NCBI RefSeq assembly: GCF_003837805.1
Contig: NZ_RQIT01000007.1
Coordinates: forward strand, 1 to 64,000
Reading direction: 5' to 3'
Source: Bradyrhizobium sp. RP6
Lineage (GTDB): Bacteria > Pseudomonadota > Alphaproteobacteria > Rhizobiales > Xanthobacteraceae
DNA length: 64,000 nt
The translations under genes and the position numbers were made by a program. Position 1 is the stretch's first letter. Each line of letters opens with the position of its first letter. Below, in pieces: positions 8,310 through 16,765 of the stretch. The notes under the pieces were generated by a model that saw only the letters and a program-made list of their open reading frames with translations, was not told the DNA's origin and ran no database searches.

Positions 8310-9878
8310 TCAAATCTCCTTCTTCTGCATTGCACCTGCGATGTAGTCGGCCTGCCGGATCGCCAGCGCGACGATGGTCAGCGTCGGGTTGCAGGCCGCG
8401 CCGCTGGTGAACTGGCTGCCGTCCGAGACGAACAGATTCTTGATGTCGTGGCTCTGCCCGAACTTGTTGACCACGCCGTCCCGGGGCTTTTCGCTCATCC
8501 TGTTGGTGCCGAGATTGTGCGTGCTTGGATAGGGCGGTGTCGGATAGGTCACGGTGGCCCCGACGGCGTCATAGACCGCGGCGCCCTGCTTGTAGGCATG
8601 CGCGCGCATCGCGACGTCGTTGGGATGGTCGTCGAAATGCACGCTCGCGACCGGCTGACCGAACTTGTCCTTCACGACCGGATCGAGCGTGATGCGATTG
8701 GTCTCCTGCGGCATGTCCTCGCCGACCAGCCACATGCCGGCCATCCTGGGATAACCGTCGAGCGCTGACGTGAACGAGCGTCCCCAGGCGCCGGGGTTGA
8801 GGAACGCCGCCATGAACGGCAGGCCGATCGACAGCGTCTCCATCTCGTAGCCGCCGACGAAGCCGCGCTTCGGGTTGTTGGCGGCCTCGTCGCGGATGAT
8901 GCCGGCCATGGTGGTGCCGCGATACATGTGCACCGATTTTTCGAACACCGCGTAGACGCTGCCGGTCATGTGCCTCATGTAGTTGCGGCCGACCTGGCCA
9001 CTGGAGTTGGCGAGGCCATCGGGGAACATCGTGGAGGCGCTGTTGAGCAGCAGCCGCGGGCTCTCGATCGAATTGCCGGCCACCGCAACGATGCGCGCCT
9101 TCTGGCGCTGCATCGCGCCTTGCTCGTCAGCGTAGACGACGCCGGTGACCTTGCCGGTGGCATCATGCTCGATCTTCACCACCATGCTGCCGGGGCGGAC
9201 CTCGAGATTGCCGGTCGCCTCGCCCTTGGGGATCTCTGTGTAGAGCGTCGACCATTTCGCGCCGGATTTGCAGCCCTGGAAGCAGAAGCCGATCTGCTGG
9301 CAGGAGCCGCGTCCGTCGCGCGGCTGACTGTTGATGGCCATGTTGCCGGTGTGTACGGTCTTGTAGCCGAGCTTCCTGGCGCCGGCCTCCAGCACCTTGA
9401 AGTTATTGTTGCCGGGAAGTCCGGGAATGCCGTTGGTGCGAGTCACGCCCATCTTGTTCTCGGCCTTGGCGTACCACGGCTCCATCTCGGCAAGCGTGAC
9501 CGGCCAGTCCAGGAGGTTCGCGCCGGGAATGTTGCCGTAGGTGCTCTTCACCTTGAACTCGTGCTCGTCGAACCGCAGGGAGGCGCCGGCCCAATGCACG
9601 GTCGAGCCGCCGACCGCCTTGACGATCCACGCGGGAAGACCCGAAAAGTCCTTGGCGACGCGCCATGTGCCCGACGTGGTGCGCGCATCGGTCCAGGCGA
9701 GCTGGGAGAAGCTCTCCCATTCGTCGTTGATGAATTCGTGGTTCTCGATGCGGGGACCTGCCTCGAGAATGACGACCTTGACGCCTTTCTGCGCGAGCTC
9801 GTTGCCCAGTGTGCCGCCACCGGCACCGGAGCCGACGATCACCACGACGCTGGAGTCGTTCAGATCGAATTTTGCCAT
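8310..9878 (-). CDS. GMC-family oxidoreductase, gluconate 2-dehydrogenase-like large subunit
   Basis: A 522-residue FAD enzyme. The N-terminal FAD-binding motif is GSGAGGGTLGNELA (from residue 16), and the C-terminal GMC_oxred_C domain has the conserved active-site region around HNLGT and CNPTLT. It resembles the large subunit of membrane-bound gluconate, sorbitol or 2-keto-gluconate dehydrogenases. It has no signal peptide of its own; the Tat signal is on the small subunit encoded just upstream (9909-10457), which suggests co-export as a complex. Electrons would pass to the cytochrome c encoded at the head of the operon. GGAGAAC precedes the ATG. The substrate (a sugar, sugar acid or alcohol) cannot be told from the sequence. 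Confidence 0.85.
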   Translation of the reverse strand: MAKFDLNDSSVVVIVGSGAGGGTLGNELAQKGVKVVILEAGPRIENHEFINDEWESFSQLAWTDARTTSGTWRVAKDFSGLPAWIVKAVGGSTVHWAGASLRFDEHEFKVKSTYGNIPGANLLDWPVTLAEMEPWYAKAENKMGVTRTNGIPGLPGNNNFKVLEAGARKLGYKTVHTGNMAINSQPRDGRGSCQQIGFCFQGCKSGAKWSTLYTEIPKGEATGNLEVRPGSMVVKIEHDATGKVTGVVYADEQGAMQRQKARIVAVAGNSIESPRLLLNSASTMFPDGLANSSGQVGRNYMRHMTGSVYAVFEKSVHMYRGTTMAGIIRDEAANNPKRGFVGGYEMETLSIGLPFMAAFLNPGAWGRSFTSALDGYPRMAGMWLVGEDMPQETNRITLDPVVKDKFGQPVASVHFDDHPNDVAMRAHAYKQGAAVYDAVGATVTYPTPPYPSTHNLGTNRMSEKPRDGVVNKFGQSHDIKNLFVSDGSQFTSGAACNPTLTIVALAIRQADYIAGAMQKKEI

Positions 9879-9908
9879 ATGCGTTCTCCTGAACCGTTGG
9901 GTGGTGAT

Positions 9909-10457
9909 CTAAGCCTTCGGCAGCCAGTCGATGTCGGCGAAGCCGCGGTTGATGTAGCCGCCGAACTCGGCGGAAGAGCCCTCGTATCCGAACCGCGGCC
10001 AGATCTCTTTTTGGTTGTAGAGCGAGACGACGAGATCGCCGCGCACCTTCTGGAAAAAGGCGGTTTGCTCGATCTCCTTCAGGAGCACCACGCGGTCGGC
10101 TTCCCAGGCCACTTCGACATAAGGCACCTTGTGGCGGTCGCGCGCGTTCTGATCGAGCCGCGCAATGCCGTCGCTGATCAGCGACTTGACGGCAGGATCC
10201 TTCGCCGCCTTGCCGTCCCACGGCTTGATCGCGGTGATGTAGTAGCTGTCGCCGAGCACGTCGTGCGGATAGATATCGCGCGCGACCTTCAGCAGCGTCT
10301 TCATCGTCGAAGGCGAGAGCGCGCTTGTCTCTTCGGCCCAGGCATTGTCGATGCTGACTCCGGCGCTGGTCGCAACGGCCGCGACCGGCACGGCGGCCGC
10401 GGCGCCCTTGATAAAGACGCGGCGGCTGTGCTTGCTTCGACGATCGACTTCTCTCAT
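9909..10457 (-). CDS. Gluconate 2-dehydrogenase subunit 3 family protein (Tat-exported)
   Basis: A 182-residue small subunit of the PF13618 type. The N-terminus has a twin-arginine signal, SRRVFIKG, then an Ala-rich hydrophobic stretch ending near residue 41 (NAWAEE). Family members bind the GMC large subunit and carry it across the membrane by a hitch-hiker route. The gene lies 30 bases upstream of the large subunit gene and has a good ribosome binding site (GGAGGACA). It is the third gene of the cytochrome c/glyoxalase/dehydrogenase operon. Confidence 0.85.
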   Translation of the reverse strand: MREVDRRSKHSRRVFIKGAAAAVPVAAVATSAGVSIDNAWAEETSALSPSTMKTLLKVARDIYPHDVLGDSYYITAIKPWDGKAAKDPAVKSLISDGIARLDQNARDRHKVPYVEVAWEADRVVLLKEIEQTAFFQKVRGDLVVSLYNQKEIWPRFGYEGSSAEFGGYINRGFADIDWLPKA

Positions 10458-10492
10458 GGCATGTCCTCCGTAGATTTCTGATTTTGGTTCGG

Positions 10493-10888
10493 TCAGTTGA
10501 AACGGCCGCCCCGCTGGATCACCTCGATCTTGTAGCCATCGGGATCACTGACGAAGAAGAAGCGCGCCAGCGTTCGGCCGTCGTGCTTGAAATCGCGTAA
10601 GGGTCCCGGTGCGAGCTTCTCGCGCTCGAAGCGGGCATGCTCGGCATCGAGGTCTTCAACGACCACGGCGAGATGGCCGTAGCCATCGCCGAGCTGGTAC
10701 GGCTCCTTGCGATCGAAATTGACCGTCAGCTCGACCTCGAACGGTGAGGAGGGGTGACGCAGATAGATCAGGGCGAAATCCGCGAACTTCAGATGGTCGG
10801 TGACCTCCAGGCCGAAGGCACGCTTGTAGAAGTCGAGCGAGCGCGCCTCCTCCAGCACGCGGATCATGGAATGGACCGGCTTTGCCAT
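10493..10888 (-). CDS. VOC-family protein, glyoxalase I-like
   Basis: A 131-residue vicinal-oxygen-chelate protein. The four metal ligands of glyoxalase I (His, Glu, His, Glu) are at about His6, Glu53, His72 and Glu122, matching the spacing of GloA, which isomerises the hemithioacetal of methylglyoxal and glutathione. It has no signal peptide, so it is cytosolic. Its ATG directly follows the stop of the cytochrome c gene, and it is followed 35 bases later by the Tat-exported dehydrogenase subunit. A cytosolic glyoxalase in a periplasmic dehydrogenase operon is odd; it may remove a reactive aldehyde product. True GloA activity versus another VOC reaction is undecided. Confidence 0.82.
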   Translation of the reverse strand: MAKPVHSMIRVLEEARSLDFYKRAFGLEVTDHLKFADFALIYLRHPSSPFEVELTVNFDRKEPYQLGDGYGHLAVVVEDLDAEHARFEREKLAPGPLRDFKHDGRTLARFFFVSDPDGYKIEVIQRGGRFN

Positions 10889-11293
10889 TCAGTTCAGCTC
10901 CTTGAGGTAAGTGATGATGGCGGCGCGCGTCTCTGGCCTGGCCTGCCGATAGGCCATGATCGCACCGGGGATCACGGCTTGCGGATTGGCCAGCCACGCG
11001 TCCAGCCGGGCCTCATCCCAAGTGAAGTCAGCCTTGGCGAGGCCGTCTGAAAAATGAAAGCCTTCCACCTTGCCGGCGGCCCGGCCCACGATTCGGACCA
11101 GCGGCGGACCTTGTCGCATCGGGTCCGAGAGATTGGTGGTATGGCACACCGCGCATTGCTGCTTGAACAGCGTCGCGCCATCCGGCGGCCTTGCCGCCGG
11201 CAATGGCATCTGCGCGTCGGCGCCTCGCGCCATCAGCACCATCGCGGTGCACAATCCCAGCACGATCGTGCGCATCGCCAAGAGCTTGCTCAT
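10889..11293 (-). CDS. Class I cytochrome c
   Basis: A 134-residue exported monohaem cytochrome. A signal peptide ends near GADAQ (residue 28), the haem site is CAVCH at residues 47-51, and Met113 in PGAIMAYR is the likely distal ligand. The start at ATG 11293 is preferred over an upstream TTG at 11317 because it gives a compact signal peptide. It is the first gene of the four-gene dehydrogenase operon and its stop touches the start of the VOC gene. It most likely accepts electrons from the GMC dehydrogenase and passes them to the respiratory chain. Confidence 0.9.
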   Translation of the reverse strand: MSKLLAMRTIVLGLCTAMVLMARGADAQMPLPAARPPDGATLFKQQCAVCHTTNLSDPMRQGPPLVRIVGRAAGKVEGFHFSDGLAKADFTWDEARLDAWLANPQAVIPGAIMAYRQARPETRAAIITYLKELN

Positions 11294-11584
11294 CCACGTC
11301 AAATCCAGCGTGTGCAAACTCTAATCGGCGTCAGAGATGAGGTGGTAGTAGCGGGCTGTTTCGCAGCGAACGGAGATAGCTTGGGCCGTGTGATGTTCTA
11401 AGCCGCCTTATATGCGGAGCACAATTCCGCGAAACCGCCGTCAAATCCCTAAACGATCACCACACGATGCGCATTGCATGACGTTGCGCCGCTCGAACTC
11501 TTTACGCGATGCAATGGTCCGGTGCAGACGAGCGGCGCAAGGAGCCGCCGAGCCATTCATCGCGAAACAATCCAGGAGAAATGG

Positions 11585-11893
11585 ATGAAGTTGGTGAAGA
11601 CCTCGATGATCGCCTGCGCTCTGTCGGCCCTCATTGCGACACCTGTCCTCGCGCAAAGCGCGCCCCCCACCGCCAAGCCAGGCGGCACCGTGCAGGGCAA
11701 ACCCATGCAAGGCAGCACCATGGGCAGCGGCGACGAGGAGATGAATGCTCAGACGGGCGCAGCCGGCGAGAAGACCGGCATGAAGTCGACCAAAGGCACC
11801 AGGGGCGCGGTCGGCACCACGGGCAGTGCTACGCACAAGGGAACAGCCGACGATGCCGCGACGGGCGGCGCAGCCCCGTCCAAACGTTACTAG
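11585..11893 (+). CDS. Small secreted Gly/Thr/Lys-rich protein of unknown function
   Basis: A 102-residue protein with a signal peptide (MKLVKTSMIACALSALIATP, cleavage near LAQS) followed by a low-complexity, Gly/Thr/Lys/Ala-rich mature part with no recognisable domain and no cysteine. AGGAG at 11574-11578 sets the ATG at 11585. It is divergent from the cytochrome c operon across about 290 bases and is followed by a strong hairpin. Such short exported proteins are common in Bradyrhizobium; no function can be given. Confidence 0.7.
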   Translation: MKLVKTSMIACALSALIATPVLAQSAPPTAKPGGTVQGKPMQGSTMGSGDEEMNAQTGAAGEKTGMKSTKGTRGAVGTTGSATHKGTADDAATGGAAPSKRY

Positions 11894-11909
11894 TCTCGCC
11901 GGGTGAATC

Positions 11910-11949
11910 GGCAAAGCTCCGGTCGCCTCGCGGCCGGAGCTCTTTGCCG
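11910..11949. terminator. Bidirectional terminator hairpin
   Basis: GGCAAAGCTCCGG pairs with CCGGAGCTCTTTGCC (two unpaired bases) around an 11-base loop, with AAA and TTT in the stem flanks. It lies between the convergent small secreted protein gene and arfB. Confidence 0.7.
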
Positions 11950-11955
11950 CGCCAG

Positions 11956-12372
11956 TTAGTCGTCGAAGCTCCGGCCGCGCCCTGCCTTGACGTCGCTGCG
12001 GCGCTTCTTGCCCTCGAGCCGGCGCTGCTTGGAGGCGAAGGTCGGTCGCGTCGCGCGCCGCGGCGTCGGCCTGATCATCGCCTCGCGCAGCATCTCCGTG
12101 AGGCGGTCGATGGCATCCTGGCGGTTGCGCTCCTGCGTGCGGAAGCGCTGCGCCTGGATCACAATGACGCCGTCCTTGGTCATGCGCTGGCCGGCAAGGC
12201 GCGCAAGCCGCAGGGCCGCGTCCTCCGGCAAGGTCAGCTTGCGCGTGTCGAAGCGCAGCTGTGCCGAGGTCGCGACCTTGTTGACGTTCTGCCCGCCCGG
12301 GCCGGAGGCGCGGACAAAACCGATCTCGATATCGTCCTCGTCGATGACGAGATTGCGGGATATCCGCAGCAT
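11956..12372 (-). CDS. arfB: Peptidyl-tRNA hydrolase ArfB (YaeJ), ribosome rescue
   Basis: ArfB enters the empty mRNA channel of stalled ribosomes with its basic tail and releases the peptide. The 138-residue protein has the catalytic GGQ at residues 26-28 (SGPGGQNVNK) and a C-terminal Arg/Lys-rich tail (ASKQRRLEGKKRRSD) that matches the channel-binding helix. The length is typical. It is a single gene between the terminator at 11910 and the M16 peptidase genes. Confidence 0.95.
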   Translation of the reverse strand: MLRISRNLVIDEDDIEIGFVRASGPGGQNVNKVATSAQLRFDTRKLTLPEDAALRLARLAGQRMTKDGVIVIQAQRFRTQERNRQDAIDRLTEMLREAMIRPTPRRATRPTFASKQRRLEGKKRRSDVKAGRGRSFDD

Positions 12373-12490
12373 GTAGGCACCATCCGTGATGTCTGGACAT
12401 ATCGCGGACGTTCAGGTTCGGCAATGGTGCTCATGCAAACGCAAATGGCCGGGCAGGGCCCGGCCATTCAGGACGCGCTTGGAGGAGAGA

Positions 12491-13855
12491 TCAGTTCGAC
12501 TTCGGCGTCGCAGCCGCCGGTTGGGCCGCGGCCTGCGGGGCGCGGCCGACAATGACGGTCAGCAGCCCCTGGCCCCAGAGGCGCTTGGCGGCCGCCTTGG
12601 CGTCGTCCAGCGTCACGGCGTCGACGATGGCGTTGCGCTTCTCGATATAGTCGATCGGCAGCTTGTCCTGCTGATATTGCAGCAGCGCCTGCGCCAGCTT
12701 GGAGGAGGTGTCGAGCGCCAGCATCTGCGAGCCCTTGAGGTAGGACTTGGCCTCGTCGAGCTCCTTCTGCGTCGGACCCTCCTCGGCCATGCGGCGCACT
12801 TCCTTTTCGATCGCGTCGATGGTGTCGCCGGCGCGGTCGGCGCGGGTGCCGGTGTTGCCGATGAAGATCGCCGAATGCTCCATCCAGAGCAGCGATTCGA
12901 ACACCGAATAGGCCAGCCCACGCTTCTCGCGGACCTCGCGATAGAGCCGGGAGGACAAGCCGCCGCCGCCGAGGATGTGGTTGACGACATAGGCCGCCAT
13001 GAAGTTCGGATCGCTGCGCTTCACCCCGGGGCCGCCGAAGGTGATCACGGTCTGCGGCACGTCGAGCGTCACGAAGGTGCGTTGCGGCGGCTTTGCAGCC
13101 TCGACGTCGGGGACCGGCGTCAGATTGGCCTTGGCAGGCAGGCTTCCGAATGTGTGGTCGAGCAGCTTGCCCAGGGTCGCCGGATCGACGTCGCCGACGA
13201 CCGCGATCTTCAGCCCGTCCTTGGCGAGGACACGGCCGACATAGTCCCTCATGTCGGCGACCGTGATGGTCGGCACGCTGTCGAGGTTGCCGTTGGTCTG
13301 CCGGCCGTAAGGATGCTCGCCGAAGGCGACTTCCAGGAACTTGCGGCTCGCCAGCGAGGTCGGATTGGTGGTCTCGCGGCGCAGCCCCGAGATGACCTGC
13401 GAGCGGATGCGTTCTACGTCGGCGGTGTTGAAATGCGGCGAGGTCAGCGCGCTCCTGAGCAGGTCGAAGGCCTCGTCCTTGTTGTCGCGCAGCATGCGCA
13501 GGCTGCCGCGAAACGTATCGCGCGTCGCGTTGAAAGAGAGCTCGATGGCGCGGCGGTCGAGCCGTTCATGGAACGTCTTGGAGTCGAGATCGCCGGAGCC
13601 TTCATCGAGGAGGTCGCCGACCAGATTGGCGACGCCCGGCTTGTCCTTCGGGTCCTGGGACGAGCCGCCGGCAAAGGAATATTCCATCGCGATCAGCGGT
13701 ACGGTTGCGTCCTGCACGAACCAGGCTTCGATTCCGCCGGGCGAGATCAGATGCTGGATTTTTGCGGCGGCATGTGACGGCGAGACAGCGGCGAGCGCGA
13801 GCATCGCGCCGGTGGCAAGGGAGAATGCAATGCGTCGAAGGAAGGGATAGGTCAC
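12491..13855 (-). CDS. M16 family peptidase-like protein, non-catalytic partner type
   Basis: A 454-residue exported M16 (pitrilysin/processing peptidase) homologue. The GTG start at 13855 overlaps the TGA of the upstream M16 gene (GTGA), showing translational coupling. A signal peptide ends near SHAAAK. Where active members have HxxEH, this one has VGDLLDEGSG, so the zinc site is missing, while the distal substrate-binding segment GGGGLSSRLYREVREKRGLAY is intact. This is the usual pattern for paired M16 proteins, one catalytic and one not, acting as a periplasmic heterodimer. The role is inferred to be peptide or signal-peptide degradation. Confidence 0.88.
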   Translation of the reverse strand: MTYPFLRRIAFSLATGAMLALAAVSPSHAAAKIQHLISPGGIEAWFVQDATVPLIAMEYSFAGGSSQDPKDKPGVANLVGDLLDEGSGDLDSKTFHERLDRRAIELSFNATRDTFRGSLRMLRDNKDEAFDLLRSALTSPHFNTADVERIRSQVISGLRRETTNPTSLASRKFLEVAFGEHPYGRQTNGNLDSVPTITVADMRDYVGRVLAKDGLKIAVVGDVDPATLGKLLDHTFGSLPAKANLTPVPDVEAAKPPQRTFVTLDVPQTVITFGGPGVKRSDPNFMAAYVVNHILGGGGLSSRLYREVREKRGLAYSVFESLLWMEHSAIFIGNTGTRADRAGDTIDAIEKEVRRMAEEGPTQKELDEAKSYLKGSQMLALDTSSKLAQALLQYQQDKLPIDYIEKRNAIVDAVTLDDAKAAAKRLWGQGLLTVIVGRAPQAAAQPAAATPKSN

Positions 13856-15246
13856 GAACGCTTCTCCTCGCGCTTGGCGGTAGCGGTGTCCTTGATCAGA
13901 TAGCCCGTCACCGAACGCTTCTTCTCGAGCCATTTCTGCGCGACGGCGCGGACCTGCTCGGCGGTCACGGCGCGGATACGGTCGGGCCAGCTCCTGATGT
14001 CCTCGATCGACAGGCCCGTGGTCAGCGCGCCGCCGTACCAGCGCGTCAGCACCGCCTGGTTATCCTGGGCGTAGATCGCCTCGGCAATGAGCTGGGTCTT
14101 CACGCGCTCCAGATCCTCGGCGCGGATCGGGTTTTGCGCAACGCTGGCAATGACACCGTCGACCGCCTGCTCCACCTCTGCGAAGCTGACGCCGGGTTTC
14201 GGCGCAGCGGAGATTGCGAACTGGGTCGGGTCGAGCGAGATGCTCGAATAGCTGGCATTGGCGGAGACCGCGAGCGGCTTGTCGACGACGAGTGCGCGGT
14301 AGAGATAGGAATTGCTGCCGCTGCCGATCAGCTGCGCCAGCACGTCGAGGGCCGCGCTCTCGCCGGCTGCCGCCGTGGTCGCGGAGGGCACCAGATAGTA
14401 GCGCCGCATGCTCGGCTGCTCGACGCGCGGGTCGGCCAGCGTGACGGTGCGCGGCGCGGCCGGCTCCGGTTCCTGCGGACGGACGCGGCGTGCCGGGATG
14501 GCCGGCTGCGCCGGGATGGAGCCGAAATTGCGTTCGACCAGCGGGCGGATTTCGGCGGCGTCGACGTCACCGGCGATCACCAGGATCGCGTTGTTCGGCG
14601 CATAAAAGCGGCGATAGAAGGCGAGCGCATCCTCGCGATCGAGCTTCTCGATCTCCTGGTGCCAGCCGATCACCGGACGGCCGTAGGGATGGTTGAGATA
14701 GAGCGCGGCCATGATCTGTTCGTTCAGCCGCGCGTCCGGATTGTTGGCGACGCGCATGTTGTATTCTTCGAGCACGACGTCGCGCTCCGGCAGCACGTTC
14801 TCGTCCTTGAGGACGAGGCCCGTCATGCGGTCGGCCTCGAACTCCATCATGGTCGGCAGCTGCTCTTTCGGCACCCGCTGGTAGTAGTTGGTGTAGTCGA
14901 CCGAGGTCGAGGCGTTCTCGTTGCCGCCGACGCGAAGCACGGTCTGGGAGAATTCTCCGGCCGGATGCTTCGAGGTGCCCTTGAACATCAGGTGCTCGAG
15001 GAAATGGGCGAGGCCGGACTTGCCGGGTGTCTCGTCGGCCGAGCCGACCTTGTACCAGATCATCTCGGTGACGACGGGCGTGCGGTGATCGGGGATCACC
15101 ACGACCTGCATGCCATTGCCGAGCGTGAAGCTGGCGGGCGGAGCCGAAGTCACCGTGGTCTGGGCGAGGGACGCGCCGGCAGACAGGACACTCGTCGAAA
15201 GCAGCGCAGCAAGGAGGCAGGCAGCCGATCGGTAAGAGGACATCAT
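13852..15246 (-). CDS. M16 family zinc metallopeptidase, catalytic subunit
   Basis: A 464-residue exported protease. The N-terminal signal peptide (MMSSYRSAACLLAALL to about GASLAQ) is followed by the inverted zinc motif HFLEH and the downstream Glu-containing segment typical of M16. Two adjacent ATGs (15246, 15243) follow AAAGGATC; either may be used. It is coupled by a 4-base overlap to a second M16 gene that lacks the zinc motif. It probably degrades peptides in the periplasm. It lies at the end of the ribF-ileS-lspA run, an arrangement seen widely in Hyphomicrobiales. Confidence 0.92.
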   Translation of the reverse strand: MMSSYRSAACLLAALLSTSVLSAGASLAQTTVTSAPPASFTLGNGMQVVVIPDHRTPVVTEMIWYKVGSADETPGKSGLAHFLEHLMFKGTSKHPAGEFSQTVLRVGGNENASTSVDYTNYYQRVPKEQLPTMMEFEADRMTGLVLKDENVLPERDVVLEEYNMRVANNPDARLNEQIMAALYLNHPYGRPVIGWHQEIEKLDREDALAFYRRFYAPNNAILVIAGDVDAAEIRPLVERNFGSIPAQPAIPARRVRPQEPEPAAPRTVTLADPRVEQPSMRRYYLVPSATTAAAGESAALDVLAQLIGSGSNSYLYRALVVDKPLAVSANASYSSISLDPTQFAISAAPKPGVSFAEVEQAVDGVIASVAQNPIRAEDLERVKTQLIAEAIYAQDNQAVLTRWYGGALTTGLSIEDIRSWPDRIRAVTAEQVRAVAQKWLEKKRSVTGYLIKDTATAKREEKRS

Positions 15247-15441
15247 GATCCTTTTGAAAGGCCGAGCCCGGATGTCCGGCTCGGAGGCACGGCATGCTAC
15301 ACCGTGCGGCTGAGGCTTCGCGTCACGAAGCAGAGAACGCATCTCGTAGGCAAGTTACTGATAGGCAATTTACGATTGCGCCGGGCGCGCAGGAAAGGCG
15401 CCGGCTTCGCTTTTGTCAGGATGTCGCAGTCGGCAGGAACG

Positions 15442-16167
15442 CTATTGTTCCTTCTCCTTGCCGGACATGATGTCGTAGTACATCCGCCGCGACTTGTCGG
15501 GCCCGGCGCCATAAGCGTAGTTCGGCGACGGTGTCTGGTAGCCCGGCGGCGGCTCGACCAGCGACTGGCGCGGCGGCTCCGACGTGAACTCCTTGGACTC
15601 GGAGCTGTTGCCACCCTTCATCATGTTCCACAGACCGCCGGTGAAGCCGAGTTCGGCGGGGCTTAGCGAGGGGTTGCCGTTGGTGCCTGGCTGAATCGGA
15701 TCGTTGCTCGTGCGGGGCGCTGCGGCGACCTGGCCGGCCTTCATCTCGGCAGGCGTCAGCGGCTGGGCGGCCTGCCAGTTCTCCGTTGCCTTGGTGGCCT
15801 TCTTGCGCGCGGCGATGGCTTCCTTGCGGCGCTTTTCTTCGGGGTCCTTGGGCCAGTTCGGCGCAGCCTTGGCTTCGGTCGCAGGCGGCGGCAGATCGAG
15901 CTTGGGCGGCACCACCAGCGGCGAGCGCTCGCGGTATTCGATGCCCTTCTTCTCCATGCTCTTGGCGCCGATGCCGGACATCAGATTGTCGATGAGCCTC
16001 TCTTCGAAGGTCATATCGTCTTCCTCGTCGTCGTCACCGGCGCGGGCCGCGCCGGTCGACATGACGAGGCCAACACCGAGCGCGACAGCAGACAATTTCA
16101 ATGCCCGCCAGAACCCCCACTGGGGATCTCGCACCATCGAACCGCTGGTCTTCGAGCTGCGCATCAT
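15442..16167 (-). CDS. Conserved exported protein of unknown function
   Basis: A 241-residue protein. A hydrophobic segment (LKLSAVALGVGLVMSTGAARA) near the N-terminus is a signal peptide or anchor. The mature part begins with the acidic stretch DDDEEDD, then is Pro-, Lys- and Glu-rich with little predicted fold (PPKLDLPPPATE, KRRKEAIAARKK) and ends MYYDIMSGKEKEQ. I recognise no domain. The start is placed at ATG 16167 or 16164; the frame is open to 16224. It sits between lspA and the M16 peptidase pair on the same strand, so it may act with the envelope proteases, but this is only context. Confidence 0.75.
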   Translation of the reverse strand: MMRSSKTSGSMVRDPQWGFWRALKLSAVALGVGLVMSTGAARAGDDDEEDDMTFEERLIDNLMSGIGAKSMEKKGIEYRERSPLVVPPKLDLPPPATEAKAAPNWPKDPEEKRRKEAIAARKKATKATENWQAAQPLTPAEMKAGQVAAAPRTSNDPIQPGTNGNPSLSPAELGFTGGLWNMMKGGNSSESKEFTSEPPRQSLVEPPPGYQTPSPNYAYGAGPDKSRRMYYDIMSGKEKEQ

Positions 16168-16260
16168 GTTACCTGTTCCATATCGTGGCAGATTGCCGCC
16201 CGTAAGCGGCTCTAACCCTCGCAAGAGCCGGGTTCCACCTGCCGGTCGTATCGGCCGGGA

Positions 16261-16755
16261 TCAGGGCGCTTTTGCGGCGGGTACCCCCAGGAAGGAATCA
16301 TACAATAGCGCTGCCACCCCAGCAACGATGGCCACGTCGGCGAGGTTAAACACATACCAATTATAGGTTTTTCCGGCGATCTCGATGTGGAGCAGGGCGA
16401 AATCCACCACCGCGCCATAGGCCAGGCGGTCGATGCCGTTGCCGACGGCGCCGCCGATGATCAGGCCGAGCGCGACCGTAGCCAGCACGGTGTGAGAGCG
16501 GGCCATCCAGATCGCAAGCGCGATTACCGCGATACCTTTGACGGCCATCAGCGCGATCTGCGCTGCCTGGCTGTCGTTCTGGAGCCAGCCGAAGCTGATG
16601 CCGATATTCCAGGCCAGCACGAGGTCGAAGAACGGCGTCACCCGCACCGCGCCGCGACCGGCGAGATCGAACACGTTCAGGAGCCAGAGCTTCGAGGCCT
16701 GGTCGGCCACCAGCGTGATCATGGCCGCGAAGATGCCGGCGCGGAGCGGGGTCAT
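16261..16755 (-). CDS. lspA: Lipoprotein signal peptidase (signal peptidase II)
   Basis: LspA cleaves the signal peptide of diacylglyceryl-modified prolipoproteins in the inner membrane. The 164-residue protein has four hydrophobic segments and the two catalytic aspartate motifs GNGIDRLAYG and FNLADVAIVAG. It starts 10 bases after the ileS stop, the same ileS-lspA order as in E. coli. Lgt, which acts one step earlier, is encoded at 50608-51453. Confidence 0.97.
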   Translation of the reverse strand: MTPLRAGIFAAMITLVADQASKLWLLNVFDLAGRGAVRVTPFFDLVLAWNIGISFGWLQNDSQAAQIALMAVKGIAVIALAIWMARSHTVLATVALGLIIGGAVGNGIDRLAYGAVVDFALLHIEIAGKTYNWYVFNLADVAIVAGVAALLYDSFLGVPAAKAP

Positions 16756-16765
16756 GGGCGACCGA

